From: Steroidobacteraceae bacterium
GTDB lineage: Bacteria; Pseudomonadota; Gammaproteobacteria; Steroidobacterales; Steroidobacteraceae
Direction of reading: 5' to 3'
Length of the DNA stretch: 64,000 nt
NCBI GenBank assembly: GCA_025458905.1
Contig: JALORN010000021.1
Location: 1-64,000 of the forward strand
The translations under genes and the position numbers were made by a program. Within the stretch, counting starts at the first letter, position 1; every line of letters starts with the position of its first letter. Positions 35,245 through 44,695 of the stretch are shown here, one piece after another. Below the pieces are notes generated by a model. The model saw only the letters and a program-made list of their open reading frames with translations, did no database searches and was not told where the DNA came from.

Positions 35245-38200
35245 TTTCGGTGATTATCCTGCGTCGCGGCGTGGCCGGCGGGACGGCCGGAGTGTACAGG
35301 AACGCGGCAGATCAAGGTGATGCCCGGTCCCCTTCCAGGCAGCGCGGAGTTGCGGCGGATCTGCAGGTCGCCGTGCAGCACGCTCGCACGGAAACGCATC
35401 GTCTTCAGCCCGAGACCGCGCCGCGGGTCGTGCGACTCAGGGAAACCCCGGCCGTCGTCGCGCACCGTGAGCTCGGCGAACCCGCCCGCGTGTGCGAGCG
35501 ATACGACGATGGTGCGCGGCTCCGCGTGCCGCAACGCGTTCGACACCGCCTCCTGCGCGATGCGCAGCAGGTGAGTGGACTCCTCGGGCGAGAACGTCAC
35601 CGACGGCGGCAGGCCGTAGCGCAGTTCCACGCGCACGCCGCTGTGCCGTGCCGCGCCCTCGACGAGGCGCTGCAGCGCGCCGGCGAGACCGCCGTGCTCG
35701 GGATCGACCGGCGCCAGGCCGCGCGCCATCGTGCGCGCCGACTCGATCGAGCGGTTGACGTGCGCCACCACCTCGGCGAGCTGCGCGCCGCTGGCCGGGC
35801 GACCGTCCTCGGTCGCGCTCTGCAGGCTGCGCAGCAGCAGTGCCACGCCCGCCAGCTCCTGGCCCAGCCCGTCGTGCAGGTCCGCGCCGATGCGCCGCTG
35901 CGTCTGCTGCACGACGTCGAGGATGCGCCGCTCGACGTCGCGCTGGTCGGTGAGGTCGTTGTAGACGCACAGCACGTGCGGCGTGCCGTCGACGTCGAGG
36001 CGCGTGAAGACACCCATCACGCGGCGCACCCGCCCGTCGGGACGGCGCCAGTCGAACTCGCGGCGCATCGGCACGTGGGGCGGGTTGTGGCGCCAGTGCT
36101 CGACCGCCGCGGCGGTGATCTGCGCGTAGTCCGCGACGCTGTCGCGGAGCAACCGGGTGAGGGGCCGCCCGACCAGCTCGCCGCGCGGGCAGCAGGCGAG
36201 CTCCTCGAAGGCGGGGTTGGCGAGCTTGGCGACGTCGTCCCGGTCGACCAGCAGCACCGCCTCCCGCATGGTCTCGAGGATCCGCGCCTGCGCGACCAGC
36301 GCCTGCTCGCGCCGCGCGCGCTCGGTCACGTCGATGCAGGTCAGCACCGTGCCGACGATCGACTCGCCCTCCTGGGCCGCGGTGACCCACACCTCCAGGC
36401 GGCGCGGGCCGCGCGGGTCGGTCGTCGGCAGCCGCTGGGTGACGAGCCGCGGCTCGCCGTTCTCCAGCACGCGCTCGATCGCGTCGCGCAGCGACGCGAC
36501 GTACTCCGGCTGCACGAGCTCGAGCGCGTCGCGGCCGAGCAGCGCGTCGCCCGGCTGGCCACGCACCTGGCGGTTCACGAAGCGCACGCGCCGCTCGCGA
36601 TCGAGCAGCAGCAGCCAGTCGCTGGTGTTCGCGGTGACCGTGCGCAGCGTGCGCTCCGAGCGCTGCAGCTCGGCCTCGGCGCGGCGCTGGGCGGTCACGT
36701 CGGTGACCACCACCGCGAGCCCGGTGATCGCACCCTGCGCGTCGCGCACCGCGGTGACGCGGTTCAGCATGTGCACCTCTTCGCCGCCGTACGACGGCAT
36801 GCGCACGCAGCGGTCGAACTGCGCCGGCTCGCCGGTGCGCAGCACGCGCTCGTAGCACTCGAGGATCGGGCCGCGCAGCGCAGGATCGACCCGCGCCAGC
36901 GCATGCCCGCCGACCAGCTCGTCCATCGGCTCGCCGCGCAGGCCATGGTTGACGAAGCGCACGCGCAGCTCGCGGTCGAGCAGGAACATCGCGTCCGGCG
37001 CGCTCTGCGTGATCGCGCGCAGCCCCGACTCGCTCGCCTCGAGGGCCTCGCGCACCCGCACGTTCTCGGTGACGTCGATCGCGAAGCCCATCAGCGCGGT
37101 GGCGCGGCCCGACTCGTCGCGGGTCGCGGCACGGAAGCGGTCGACGATCCAGCGCCAGGTGCCGGCGGCGTGCCGCACGCGGTACTGCGTGTCGTAGGAC
37201 TCGAGGCGCCCCTCGACGACCTCGCGCACCGCCGCGAGCACGCGCTCGCGGTCCTCCGGATGCGCCCGCTCGCTCCAGAAGCCGCGCTGCCGGCGGCCCT
37301 CGGCCGGGTCGACGCCGTGCAGCTCGTAGTAGGCATCGTTGTACCGGGCGCGCGCGACGTCCCACTCCCACAGGCAGCCGTGGGCGCCCTCCAGCGCGAG
37401 CTCCAGGCGCTTGCGCGAGTCCTCGGCGGCGATCTCGGTGCGCGTCTGCTGGTCGATGTCGATCGACACGCCGATCGCGGAGATCGGCCGGCCGTCGAAG
37501 TCCCACTCGACCACCCGGCCGCGGTCCATCATCCACTTCCACGAGCCGTCGGCGCAGCGCATGCGGTAGCGCAGCTCGAGCGACTGCGAGCGGCCCTCGA
37601 GGTGTTCCGCCACCAGGCGCTCGACGGCCGGCCGGTCCTCGGGATGCAGCCGCGACGCCCACGGCTGCGGCAGGCCGTCCCACTGCTCGCGCGAGTAGCC
37701 GGTCATCGCGAACCACAGCGGGCTGCGGGTCGTGGTGTCGCTCGGCACGTGCAGCTGCCAGAACGCCGCCTGCGCGCCCCACAGCGCGGTGGCGAGCCGC
37801 GACTCGTTCTCGTGGACCTCGACCTCGGCGCGCTTGCGCGCATCGATGTCGATGCAGATGCCGGCCGCCTCGAGCGGGACGTCGCGCTGCGGATCGCGCC
37901 GGCTGACGCGGCCGCGCTGCAGCACCCAGAGCCAGCGCGAGTCGGCGGTGAGGATGCGGTACTCGACGTCGAACCCCGCCGCATCGGTGCCCGCGGCGGC
38001 GAGCGCGGCACCGGCACGCCGGAAGCGCTCGACGTCGTCCGGGTGGATGCGGCGCGCCCAGCGCTCCAGGTGGTCCGGGCCCTCGCAGGGGTCGAGGCCG
38101 AGGGAATGGCACCACAGCGGGTCGACGCGCGCGGCGCCGTCGACGAAGCTGCGGCTCCACGAGCCGACGTGCGCCGAGGCGAGCGCGCGGCGCCGCTGCG

Positions 38201-38639
38201 TGTCGGTGAGCGAGGCGCCTTCGTCCTCCACCTGCTCGTCGATCCAGGCGAGCACCAGCGGGGCGCCGGTCGATCGAGGCAACGGGCTGAGCCGCGCATG
38301 GCAGCGGCGCACCACGCCGTCGGCGCCCTGCAGCGCGTCGGGCCGCAGGCGCAGGGTCTCGCCGGCACAGACGCGTGCCAGGTCGTCCCGGCCGATCGTC
38401 CACGGCAGCCCGAGCGCGCGCAGTTCCGGCAACGGCGCGAGCGCGGCAGCCTCGGGCGGCGCCGAGGCCGCCCCGAGCCATTCGCCGGCGCGACCGTTGG
38501 CCCAGTGCACGGCACCCTGCCCGTCGCAGACCAGCACGGCCCCGCCGAGGTGCTCGACGATGCCCTGGAACAGGCCCCTCTCGTCGGGCGCGACGGCACG
38601 GGGCGCGGGCGAAGGGCTGGGAAGGGTGGCCGCGGGCAT
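35241..38639 (-). CDS. Multi-PAS NarX/DegS-type sensor histidine kinase
   Basis: A 1132-residue sensor with no transmembrane segment. About seven PAS/PAC domains are visible in tandem, with recurring signatures such as 'HPDDVERF', 'HPEDRPAV' and 'HPEDRERV' in PAS_3-type units, then 'RFVNHGLRG' and 'RFVNRQVRG' in later units. The HisKA_3 helix 'RRIGADLHDGLGQELAG' (H922) is followed by an intact ATPase: N-box 'EAVSNALRHA', G1 'VRDDGRGF' and 'GLGLKTMRFRA'. It phosphorylates the coupled NarL-type regulator. Many PAS modules suggest it integrates redox, light or ligand signals; none can be assigned. Divergent from the methyltransferase operon by about 250 bases. Confidence 0.92.
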   Translation of the reverse strand: MPAATLPSPSPAPRAVAPDERGLFQGIVEHLGGAVLVCDGQGAVHWANGRAGEWLGAASAPPEAAALAPLPELRALGLPWTIGRDDLARVCAGETLRLRPDALQGADGVVRRCHARLSPLPRSTGAPLVLAWIDEQVEDEGASLTDTQRRRALASAHVGSWSRSFVDGAARVDPLWCHSLGLDPCEGPDHLERWARRIHPDDVERFRRAGAALAAAGTDAAGFDVEYRILTADSRWLWVLQRGRVSRRDPQRDVPLEAAGICIDIDARKRAEVEVHENESRLATALWGAQAAFWQLHVPSDTTTRSPLWFAMTGYSREQWDGLPQPWASRLHPEDRPAVERLVAEHLEGRSQSLELRYRMRCADGSWKWMMDRGRVVEWDFDGRPISAIGVSIDIDQQTRTEIAAEDSRKRLELALEGAHGCLWEWDVARARYNDAYYELHGVDPAEGRRQRGFWSERAHPEDRERVLAAVREVVEGRLESYDTQYRVRHAAGTWRWIVDRFRAATRDESGRATALMGFAIDVTENVRVREALEASESGLRAITQSAPDAMFLLDRELRVRFVNHGLRGEPMDELVGGHALARVDPALRGPILECYERVLRTGEPAQFDRCVRMPSYGGEEVHMLNRVTAVRDAQGAITGLAVVVTDVTAQRRAEAELQRSERTLRTVTANTSDWLLLLDRERRVRFVNRQVRGQPGDALLGRDALELVQPEYVASLRDAIERVLENGEPRLVTQRLPTTDPRGPRRLEVWVTAAQEGESIVGTVLTCIDVTERARREQALVAQARILETMREAVLLVDRDDVAKLANPAFEELACCPRGELVGRPLTRLLRDSVADYAQITAAAVEHWRHNPPHVPMRREFDWRRPDGRVRRVMGVFTRLDVDGTPHVLCVYNDLTDQRDVERRILDVVQQTQRRIGADLHDGLGQELAGVALLLRSLQSATEDGRPASGAQLAEVVAHVNRSIESARTMARGLAPVDPEHGGLAGALQRLVEGAARHSGVRVELRYGLPPSVTFSPEESTHLLRIAQEAVSNALRHAEPRTIVVSLAHAGGFAELTVRDDGRGFPESHDPRRGLGLKTMRFRASVLHGDLQIRRNSALPGRGPGITLICRVPVHSGRPAGHAATQDNHRK

Positions 38640-38892
38640 GGCCGGGGCAATCTGACAGATCGTCCGCGGCGGAGATGTGACCGCACCGGCGAAACAAGCT
38701 GCTGAATCACCGGGGAATAATCAGGGTCTCCCGGACCGTGCGGGCCGCTGGACGACGCCCTTGCGCCGCCGGCCCGCCGGGCCGGCAGGGGGTGTGGCCG
38801 TCCGTCCATTGGTCAGCCGCCTCGATCCGCGACACCGCGCAGCCGCGCCGGCACTAAACAGCGGAGGCCACGCACCTCACCGAGGACCCCAG

Positions 38893-40089
38893 ATGGGCGA
38901 GAACTCCAATGCCTTTGCCGCCGTGCCGCAGGCACGGCACGCGATGCTGGTCGAGCCCGACCGCGACGAGCTCGCGCGCCAGGACTTCGTGCGCAGCTTC
39001 AAGGCCTACATCCAGAGCGGCATCGTGCCGGGGGTGCACGCCACCTACCACGGCGAGGTGAAGCCGGCGTTCGCACGGCGCGAGGGTCGCGAGCCGCGCG
39101 ATCGCCACGAGATCCGCCAGCTGATGACGCCGCACCCGGTGTTCCGCACCTATGCCTCGATGCAGCGCGTCAGCCAGGAGCTGCTGTGGGACGTGGTGCT
39201 CGACTCGGTCGAGCGCGAGCTGCCGGCACTGGTCGAGAAGGCGCGCGCGGCCGCAGCCGGGCGCGGCGGGCGCCCCCTCGGCTCGCTGACGCTCGATCCG
39301 GCGCTGCCGCTGCCGAACTACGTCACCGGCGTGGACATCCACTGCATGCCCGGCGGCTACTGCGGCGAGCGGGGCGCCGACGACGTCGGGGTCGGCGCGC
39401 TCTACGACCGCGGCGTCTACATCTACGCGCTCGGCATGATGGGGCCCTACAACGACGACATCGGTGGCTCGGCCGCGAAGTTCGTCCGCGACCACTACCC
39501 GCAGTTCCGCCCGCGCCGCATCCTCGACATGGGCTGCACGGTCGGCCACAGCACGCTGCCGTTCGTCGACGCCTTCCCGGACGCCGAGGTGCACGCGATC
39601 GACGTCGGCGCGCCGCTGCTGCGCTACGCGCACGCACGCGCCGAGTCGCTCGGCCGCAAGGTGCACTTCGCGCAGCAGGACGCCACGCGCACGAACTTCC
39701 CCGACGGTCACTTCGACCTCGTCTGCTCGAGCATCCTGTTCCACGAGACCTCCGGCAAGGCGCTGCCTGCGATCGTGCGCGAGTGCCATCGCCTGCTCGC
39801 GCCGGGCGGCCTCGCGGTGCACGGCGACCTGCCGCCGTTCTGGGCGATGGACGAGTTCAACCAGTTCATGCTCGACTGCGAGACCTGGTACAACAACGAG
39901 CCCTACTGGGGCGCGATGCGCGAGGTCGACCAGGTCGAGGTGGCCGTCGCGGCCGGTTTCCGGCGCGAGGACGTCGAGTTCATGATGGCCCCGTCGGCGT
40001 ATCGCAGCGCCGCAGGCCACGAGCGCAGCTTCGAGGCCGGCGAGTTCGCGCCGGGCAATGCCTGGCAGGTGCTGGTGACACGCAAATGA
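38893..40089 (+). CDS. SAM-dependent methyltransferase with a long N-terminal extension
   Basis: A 398-residue protein. The class I SAM-binding core sits in the middle: 'RILDMGCTVGHSTLPF' (motif I) and 'AEVHAIDVGAPLLRYA', with 'FDLVCSSILFHET' and 'LLAPGGLAVHGD' as later motifs. The first about 210 residues ('SFKAYIQSGIVPGVHATYHG') and the 'DIHCMPGGYCGE' segment are not standard and may bind the substrate. Substrate unknown; small molecule rather than RNA by the core type. The stop overlaps the next ATG (ATGA at 40086-40089), so the two products are made together. The ATG at 38893 begins the region after the divergent promoter. Confidence 0.85.
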   Translation: MGENSNAFAAVPQARHAMLVEPDRDELARQDFVRSFKAYIQSGIVPGVHATYHGEVKPAFARREGREPRDRHEIRQLMTPHPVFRTYASMQRVSQELLWDVVLDSVERELPALVEKARAAAAGRGGRPLGSLTLDPALPLPNYVTGVDIHCMPGGYCGERGADDVGVGALYDRGVYIYALGMMGPYNDDIGGSAAKFVRDHYPQFRPRRILDMGCTVGHSTLPFVDAFPDAEVHAIDVGAPLLRYAHARAESLGRKVHFAQQDATRTNFPDGHFDLVCSSILFHETSGKALPAIVRECHRLLAPGGLAVHGDLPPFWAMDEFNQFMLDCETWYNNEPYWGAMREVDQVEVAVAAGFRREDVEFMMAPSAYRSAAGHERSFEAGEFAPGNAWQVLVTRK

Positions 40090-40451
40090 ACGACACGATC
40101 CCCGACGCCGGGGCCCCGGGCGTCAAGCGCACGATCAAGGGCCGTCGCCCGCAGTTCTTCCAGGACCCCGCGATCGACCAGCTGCACGGCATGGTGATGG
40201 CGATGGCGACCGAGATGGCCGTGCTCTACGAACGCGTCGACACGATGGAGCGCATCGCGGCCGACAAGGGCGTGATGCTGCGCGAGGAACTCGCGCGCTA
40301 CCGTCCCGGCGCCGAGGCGCAGGCCGAGCGCGAGGCCTGGCGCCAGCGCTTCCTCGCGAGGCTGTTCTACCTGTATCGTGAAGACCTCGACGATCGGCTG
40401 GGCCAGGAGAACGAGGCCCAGTACCAGGGTTTCCTGAAGGACATTTCCTGA
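40086..40451 (+). CDS. Small coiled-coil protein coupled to methyltransferase
   Basis: A 121-residue soluble protein. The N-terminus is basic ('VKRTIKGRRPQFFQDPAID'), followed by a helical heptad-rich region ('HGMVMAMATEMAVLYERVDT', residues about 34-55) and an acidic C-terminus ('FYLYREDLDDRLGQENEAQY'). I do not recognise a domain. Overlap of its ATG with the methyltransferase stop and the similar genomic order suggest it is a partner or small subunit of that enzyme, which is inference. It lies 2 bases upstream of the L,D-transpeptidase start, so all three may share one transcript. Confidence 0.78.
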   Translation: MNDTIPDAGAPGVKRTIKGRRPQFFQDPAIDQLHGMVMAMATEMAVLYERVDTMERIAADKGVMLREELARYRPGAEAQAEREAWRQRFLARLFYLYREDLDDRLGQENEAQYQGFLKDIS

Positions 40452-40453
40452 CC

Positions 40454-42376
40454 ATGCACGCATGCGGCCCCGGGCGGGTGCCGTCGGGCGCCGCCCGGCG
40501 CGCCGCAGCGCCCCTGTTCGCCGCGGCCGCGACGACCTTCGTGGCCGCCCTCGTCTCTGCCCCCTCCCTCGGCGCCGGCCGGCTGGCCCCGGTGCCGCCG
40601 GTGCTCGCGCAGGCTCCCGCGCCGGCGCGCCCGGCGCCGGCGCCCGCCACGGCGCCGCCGGCTTCCCCGCTGCAGGTGAAGGCCGGGCAGCTGCCGACCA
40701 GCCTGCCGTCGCCGAGCGCCGCGCCGAACCCGGTCGTCGAAGCGATCCACGACCGGATCGACGCGCTGCGCACCGACGCCACCGAGGTCGAGGCCGGTGG
40801 CGACCGGCTGCGCGCCACGCGCTCGCTGCCCCTGCTCTACCAGATGAACGGCTTCCAGCCGCTGTGGGACTCGCGGCGGCTGCGCTCGCTGGTGGAGCTG
40901 CTGCAGGACATCGAGGACGACGGGCTGCGCCCGTCCGACTACCACCTCGCGGCGCTGCAGCGCCTGATCGGCGCCGGCGGCACGCTCGCCCCGCTGGAGC
41001 GCGCGACCCTCGACCTGCTCGCGAGCGACGCCTACACGCTGATCCTCTACCACCTCTACTTCGGCAAGGTCGACCCGGTGTCGCTCGATTCCCGCTGGAA
41101 CTTCGAGCTGCGCGAGATCGGCGAGGCCGACGCCGTGAAGTTCGTCTTCGATGCCATCACCCAGGACCGCGTCCGCGGCAGCGTCGATCGGGTGCGTCCC
41201 GACCACTGGATGTACGCCGCGGGCCGCCAGGCACTCGCGGCCTATCGCGGCATCGCGGCGCTCGGCGGCTGGCCGCAGCTGCCCCCGGGACCGACGCTGA
41301 AGCCCGGCATGCGCGATGCCCGGGTGCCGCTGCTGCGCGAGCGGCTCGCGACCACCGGCGACCTCGCCGCCATCGCGCTGCCGCCGAACGCAGGCGCGCC
41401 GCCGCCGACCTCGCCCGAGCGGGCACGCACGGCGACCAGCGTCGAGGCGACGCCGGATCCGGAGCTCTTCGACGCATCGCTCGAGGCCGCGGTGCGCCAC
41501 TTCCAGCAGCGTCACCGCATCGGCGTCGACGGCGCGATCGGCCCGGCGACGCTGCGCGAGCTGAACGTGCCGGTGCAGGCGCGGATCGACCAGATCCGCC
41601 TGAACCTCGAGCGCGGACGCTGGGTGCTGCACGAGGTGCGCAAGGACGGTGACCTCGTGATCGTCGACATCGCGGGCTTCGGCGTGCGCTTCGTGCGCGA
41701 CCAGAAGACGATCTGGGAGACGCGCGCGCAGGTGGGCAAGCCCTATCGCCAGACCCCGATCTTCAAGTCGGCGATCGACCACGTGGTGCTGAACCCGACG
41801 TGGACCGTGCCGCCGACCATCCTCGACAAGGACATCCTGCCGGCGGTGCGCAAGGACCGCGGCTACCTCGCCCGGCGGGGGCTGCAGGTGATCGACCGCA
41901 ATGGCCGCCCGGTGCCCTCCTCGTCGATCGACTTCTCGCGCTACAGCGGGCGCAATTTCCCCTACATGATCCGCCAGGCCGCCGGCGACGACAACGCGCT
42001 CGGCAAGGTCAAGATCATGTTCCCGAACCCCTACCTCGTGTACCTGCACGACACCCCGAGCCAGTCGCTGTTCGAGGCCGACCTGCGCGCCTTCAGCTCC
42101 GGCTGCATCCGCACCGAGCGGCCCTTCGAGCTGGTCGAGCTGCTGCTCGGTGACCCGGCGCGCTGGAACCGCGCGGCGCTCGACGCCGCGGTCGCCACCG
42201 GCGTGACCCGCACCGTGCGGCTGCCGAAGCCCGTGCCGGTGCTGATCCTCTACTGGACGGTCGATCGCGACGACGACGGCAGCATCGTTTTCAAGCCCGA
42301 CCCTTACGGGCGCGACGCGCGCGAGCTGGCGGCGCTCGACCGGCCGTTCGAGGTCGGGCGGCGCGTGGTCCTCTGA
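40454..42376 (+). CDS. L,D-transpeptidase (YcbB/LdtD family)
   Basis: A 640-residue exported peptidoglycan cross-linking enzyme. After a signal-like N-terminus ('LFAAAATTFVAALVSAPSLG') and a Pro/Ala-rich linker, the scaffold and a peptidoglycan-binding domain ('FQQRHRIGVDGAIGPATLRE', about residue 350) precede the YkuD catalytic domain. The active Cys is C551 in 'FSSGCIRTERPFELVELL', with the His in 'VYLHDTPS' about 25 residues before it. Length and order match YcbB/LdtD, which makes 3-3 cross-links and confers beta-lactam resistance in E. coli. Whether this one does so is unknown. Confidence 0.92.
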   Translation: MHACGPGRVPSGAARRAAAPLFAAAATTFVAALVSAPSLGAGRLAPVPPVLAQAPAPARPAPAPATAPPASPLQVKAGQLPTSLPSPSAAPNPVVEAIHDRIDALRTDATEVEAGGDRLRATRSLPLLYQMNGFQPLWDSRRLRSLVELLQDIEDDGLRPSDYHLAALQRLIGAGGTLAPLERATLDLLASDAYTLILYHLYFGKVDPVSLDSRWNFELREIGEADAVKFVFDAITQDRVRGSVDRVRPDHWMYAAGRQALAAYRGIAALGGWPQLPPGPTLKPGMRDARVPLLRERLATTGDLAAIALPPNAGAPPPTSPERARTATSVEATPDPELFDASLEAAVRHFQQRHRIGVDGAIGPATLRELNVPVQARIDQIRLNLERGRWVLHEVRKDGDLVIVDIAGFGVRFVRDQKTIWETRAQVGKPYRQTPIFKSAIDHVVLNPTWTVPPTILDKDILPAVRKDRGYLARRGLQVIDRNGRPVPSSSIDFSRYSGRNFPYMIRQAAGDDNALGKVKIMFPNPYLVYLHDTPSQSLFEADLRAFSSGCIRTERPFELVELLLGDPARWNRAALDAAVATGVTRTVRLPKPVPVLILYWTVDRDDDGSIVFKPDPYGRDARELAALDRPFEVGRRVVL

Positions 42377-42387
42377 GGAAACCCGGC

Positions 42388-42870
42388 ATGTTCGACCTGC
42401 ACCCGACCCGCATCGCCGAGCTGCTGCAGCTGGTCACCGCGCCCGCGTTCCTGATCGCCGGCATCGGCACCTTCGTCAGCGTGCTGACCGCGCGCCTGGC
42501 GCGCGTCGTCGACCGCGCGCGCGACGAGGACGACGACGCGGACGACGACACGCGCGAGCCCAACCCGGCGCGCATCGAGTTCGACCGGCGGATGCGCGAG
42601 ATGCTCGCGCTGCGCGCGCGGCTGATCAACCGCGCCATCGCGCTCGCCACCGCGAGCGCCATCGCGGTCTGCCTGCTGATCGCGGCGCTGTTCCTCGACA
42701 GCCTGACGGCAGTGGACATGTCGTGGATGATCGGCATGCTGTTCGTGGCGACCGTGTTCACGCTGGCCGCGAGCCTGCTCGTGTTCCTGCGCGAGGTGTT
42801 CGTCGCGACCTCGATGCTGCGGCGCTCGAATTTCCGTCCGGGGCGTGGCGCGCTGCGCCGCGCCGCCTGA
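42388..42870 (+). CDS. DUF2721 membrane protein
   Basis: A 160-residue inner-membrane protein with three hydrophobic segments: near the N-terminus ('LVTAPAFLIAGIGTFVSVLT'), in the middle ('AIALATASAIAVCLLIAALF') and toward the end ('MLFVATVFTLAASLLVFL'). The acidic loop 'RDEDDDADDDTREPN' and the conserved 'RMREMLALRARLINRAI' match the DUF2721 family, whose function is unknown. It follows the transpeptidase by 11 bases, so co-transcription is likely. Confidence 0.85.
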   Translation: MFDLHPTRIAELLQLVTAPAFLIAGIGTFVSVLTARLARVVDRARDEDDDADDDTREPNPARIEFDRRMREMLALRARLINRAIALATASAIAVCLLIAALFLDSLTAVDMSWMIGMLFVATVFTLAASLLVFLREVFVATSMLRRSNFRPGRGALRRAA

Positions 42871-42934
42871 CCGCCGGGCGCGAGTTTGCTAGGCTAGCGG
42901 CCACAAGAACGGCGCGGCCGTCCCCGGGGGTAAC

Positions 42935-43627
42935 GTGGTCGAAGAACTCAGCCTGGCGCACGGGCTCGTGCGCTACCTGCACATCCTGCTGTTCGTCTAC
43001 TGGCTCGGCGGCGACGCCGGCGTGTTCTACTCGAGCGGCTTCGTCACCAACCCGAAGCTCACGCGCGACCAGCGCCTCACGGCCTTCAAGATCTTCGTCA
43101 ACCTCGACATGCTGCCGCGCTACTGCCTGGCGCTGATGCTGACGGTCGGCGGCGTGCTCGCCGAGTTCATCGGCTACGACCACCCGTTGTGGCAGACCAT
43201 CCTGATCGTCGCGCTCGGCCCCATCTGGGTCTGGGTCGTGCACACCATCCACGTGAAGGAAGGCACCGAGTTCGGCAAGAAGCTCGCCACGCTCGACCGC
43301 CAGTTCCGCGTGTTCATGATCGTCGCGATCCTCGCGTCGGTCGCTTACCACTGGACGACCGGCCCGCTGCGCCCCTATCCGTGGCTCGCGGCGAAACTGC
43401 TGATCTTCGCCTTCCTGATCTTCTGCGGCTTCATGATCCGCATCAAGATCCCGCCGTTCATCGACGGCTTCCGCACGCTCGCCAGCACCGGCCCGACGCC
43501 CGAGAGCGATCGCAAGATGATCGAGGGCATGGGCGCCTGCCGGCCCTACGTGCTGCTGATCTGGGCGGGCGTCGCGATCTCCGCGCTGATCGGCGTGCTG
43601 AAGCCCGGGCAGGGCCCGATCGGCTGA
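42935..43627 (+). CDS. Polytopic membrane protein, possibly CopD/DUF2269-like
   Basis: A 230-residue integral membrane protein with about five to six transmembrane segments; the His residues in 'VRYLHILLFVYWLGG', 'VVHTIHVKEG' and 'AYHWTTGP' are of the kind that could bind haem or copper. It resembles CopD/DUF2269-type proteins but I cannot assign it. The GTG at 42935 is the start of the hydrophobic run, with a 64-base gap after the DUF2721 gene and GGGG upstream. The next gene, an HlyD-type adaptor, begins 63 bases later. Confidence 0.75.
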   Translation: MVEELSLAHGLVRYLHILLFVYWLGGDAGVFYSSGFVTNPKLTRDQRLTAFKIFVNLDMLPRYCLALMLTVGGVLAEFIGYDHPLWQTILIVALGPIWVWVVHTIHVKEGTEFGKKLATLDRQFRVFMIVAILASVAYHWTTGPLRPYPWLAAKLLIFAFLIFCGFMIRIKIPPFIDGFRTLASTGPTPESDRKMIEGMGACRPYVLLIWAGVAISALIGVLKPGQGPIG

Positions 43628-43690
43628 TCCGGCCGGCGAGCTTCGGAAACTCGCGCCGGCCCGGGACTCGACGGCCGGTAGAATGGCTGC

Positions 43691-44695
43691 ATGAAGCGGG
43701 TCCCGCTGATCCTGTTCCTGCTCGCGCTCGGCGGCATCGCGGGGTGGTTCGGCTGGCAGCGCCTGAAGCCGCCGGAGGTCGCGCTGGTCGCGCCGACCCG
43801 CGGCCCGGCGGTCGACGCCGTGTACGCGACCGGGCTGGTCGAGCCGTCGCTCGAGATCCGCATCGCGCCCCGCGCCGCGGGCCGCATCGTCGAGCTGCAT
43901 GCGGACGAGGGCGACAGCGTGCGCGCCGGCCAGCTGCTCGCGCGCCTCGAGGACGCCGACCTGCGCGCCTCGGTCACCGAGCTCGAGTCGAAGGTCGAGT
44001 ACGCGCGCTCGCAGTTCCGGCGCAACACCGAGCTGCGCCGCGCGGCGCTGATCTCGCAGGATGCGCTAGACCGGGCGCGCACCGACCTCGCGGCCGCCGA
44101 GGCGACGCTGCGCCGCGCCCGCGAGCAGGCGGGCTTCATGCGCCTCACCGCGCCCGCGTCCGGGCGCATCATCCGCCGCGACGGTGAGATCGGCGAGTAC
44201 GTGCCGGTCAACCAGGTGCTGTTCTACATGGCGGGGCCGGCACCGCTGCGCATCACCGCCGACGTCGACGAGGAGGACGTGCCGCGGGTGCAGCGCGGCC
44301 AGCGCGTGCTGATCCGCGTCGACGCCTTCCCGGAGCAGGTGTTCGAGGGCACGGTCGGCGAGATCACGCCGCGCGGCGACCCGGTGGCGCGGGCCTACCG
44401 CGTGCGCATCGCGCTCGCGGGCGAGCCGCCGCTGCAGATCGGCATGAGCGCCGAGACCAACATCGTGATCGCGCAGCGCGAGCAGGCGCTGCTGCTGCCG
44501 GCCGCCGCGGTCGTCGACGGCCACGTCTGGACGGTCGACGCGGGACGCGCACGGCGCCGGCCCGTGACCATCGGCGTGCGCGCGCCGGACAAGGTGGAGA
44601 TCCGCGGCGGCCTGGCCGCCTCCGACCGCGTGATCGCCGAGCCGCCCGAGGGCCTCGAGGAGGGCAGCCGGGTCGCGGTGAAGGGCGCGCCGTGA
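43691..44695 (+). CDS. HlyD/DevB-type periplasmic adaptor protein
   Basis: A 334-residue membrane-fusion protein. One N-terminal anchor segment ('LILFLLALGGIAGWFGW') precedes the lipoyl-like domain ('PRAAGRIVELHADEGDSV'), the helical hairpin ('EYARSQFRRNTELRRAALIS' region, about residues 100-140) and the beta-barrel ('RITADVDEEDVPRVQRGQRV'). It links an inner-membrane exporter to an outer-membrane channel. The next two genes encode the permease and ATPase with GTGA overlaps, so the order adaptor-permease-ATPase matches DevBCA or MacA-like systems. The cargo is unknown. Confidence 0.9.
   Translation: MKRVPLILFLLALGGIAGWFGWQRLKPPEVALVAPTRGPAVDAVYATGLVEPSLEIRIAPRAAGRIVELHADEGDSVRAGQLLARLEDADLRASVTELESKVEYARSQFRRNTELRRAALISQDALDRARTDLAAAEATLRRAREQAGFMRLTAPASGRIIRRDGEIGEYVPVNQVLFYMAGPAPLRITADVDEEDVPRVQRGQRVLIRVDAFPEQVFEGTVGEITPRGDPVARAYRVRIALAGEPPLQIGMSAETNIVIAQREQALLLPAAAVVDGHVWTVDAGRARRRPVTIGVRAPDKVEIRGGLAASDRVIAEPPEGLEEGSRVAVKGAP

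Noticed and set aside
43679-43684. TAGAAT as a -10 box before the adaptor gene
   Set aside because: No matching -35 box at a proper distance, and the leader to the ATG would be too short.
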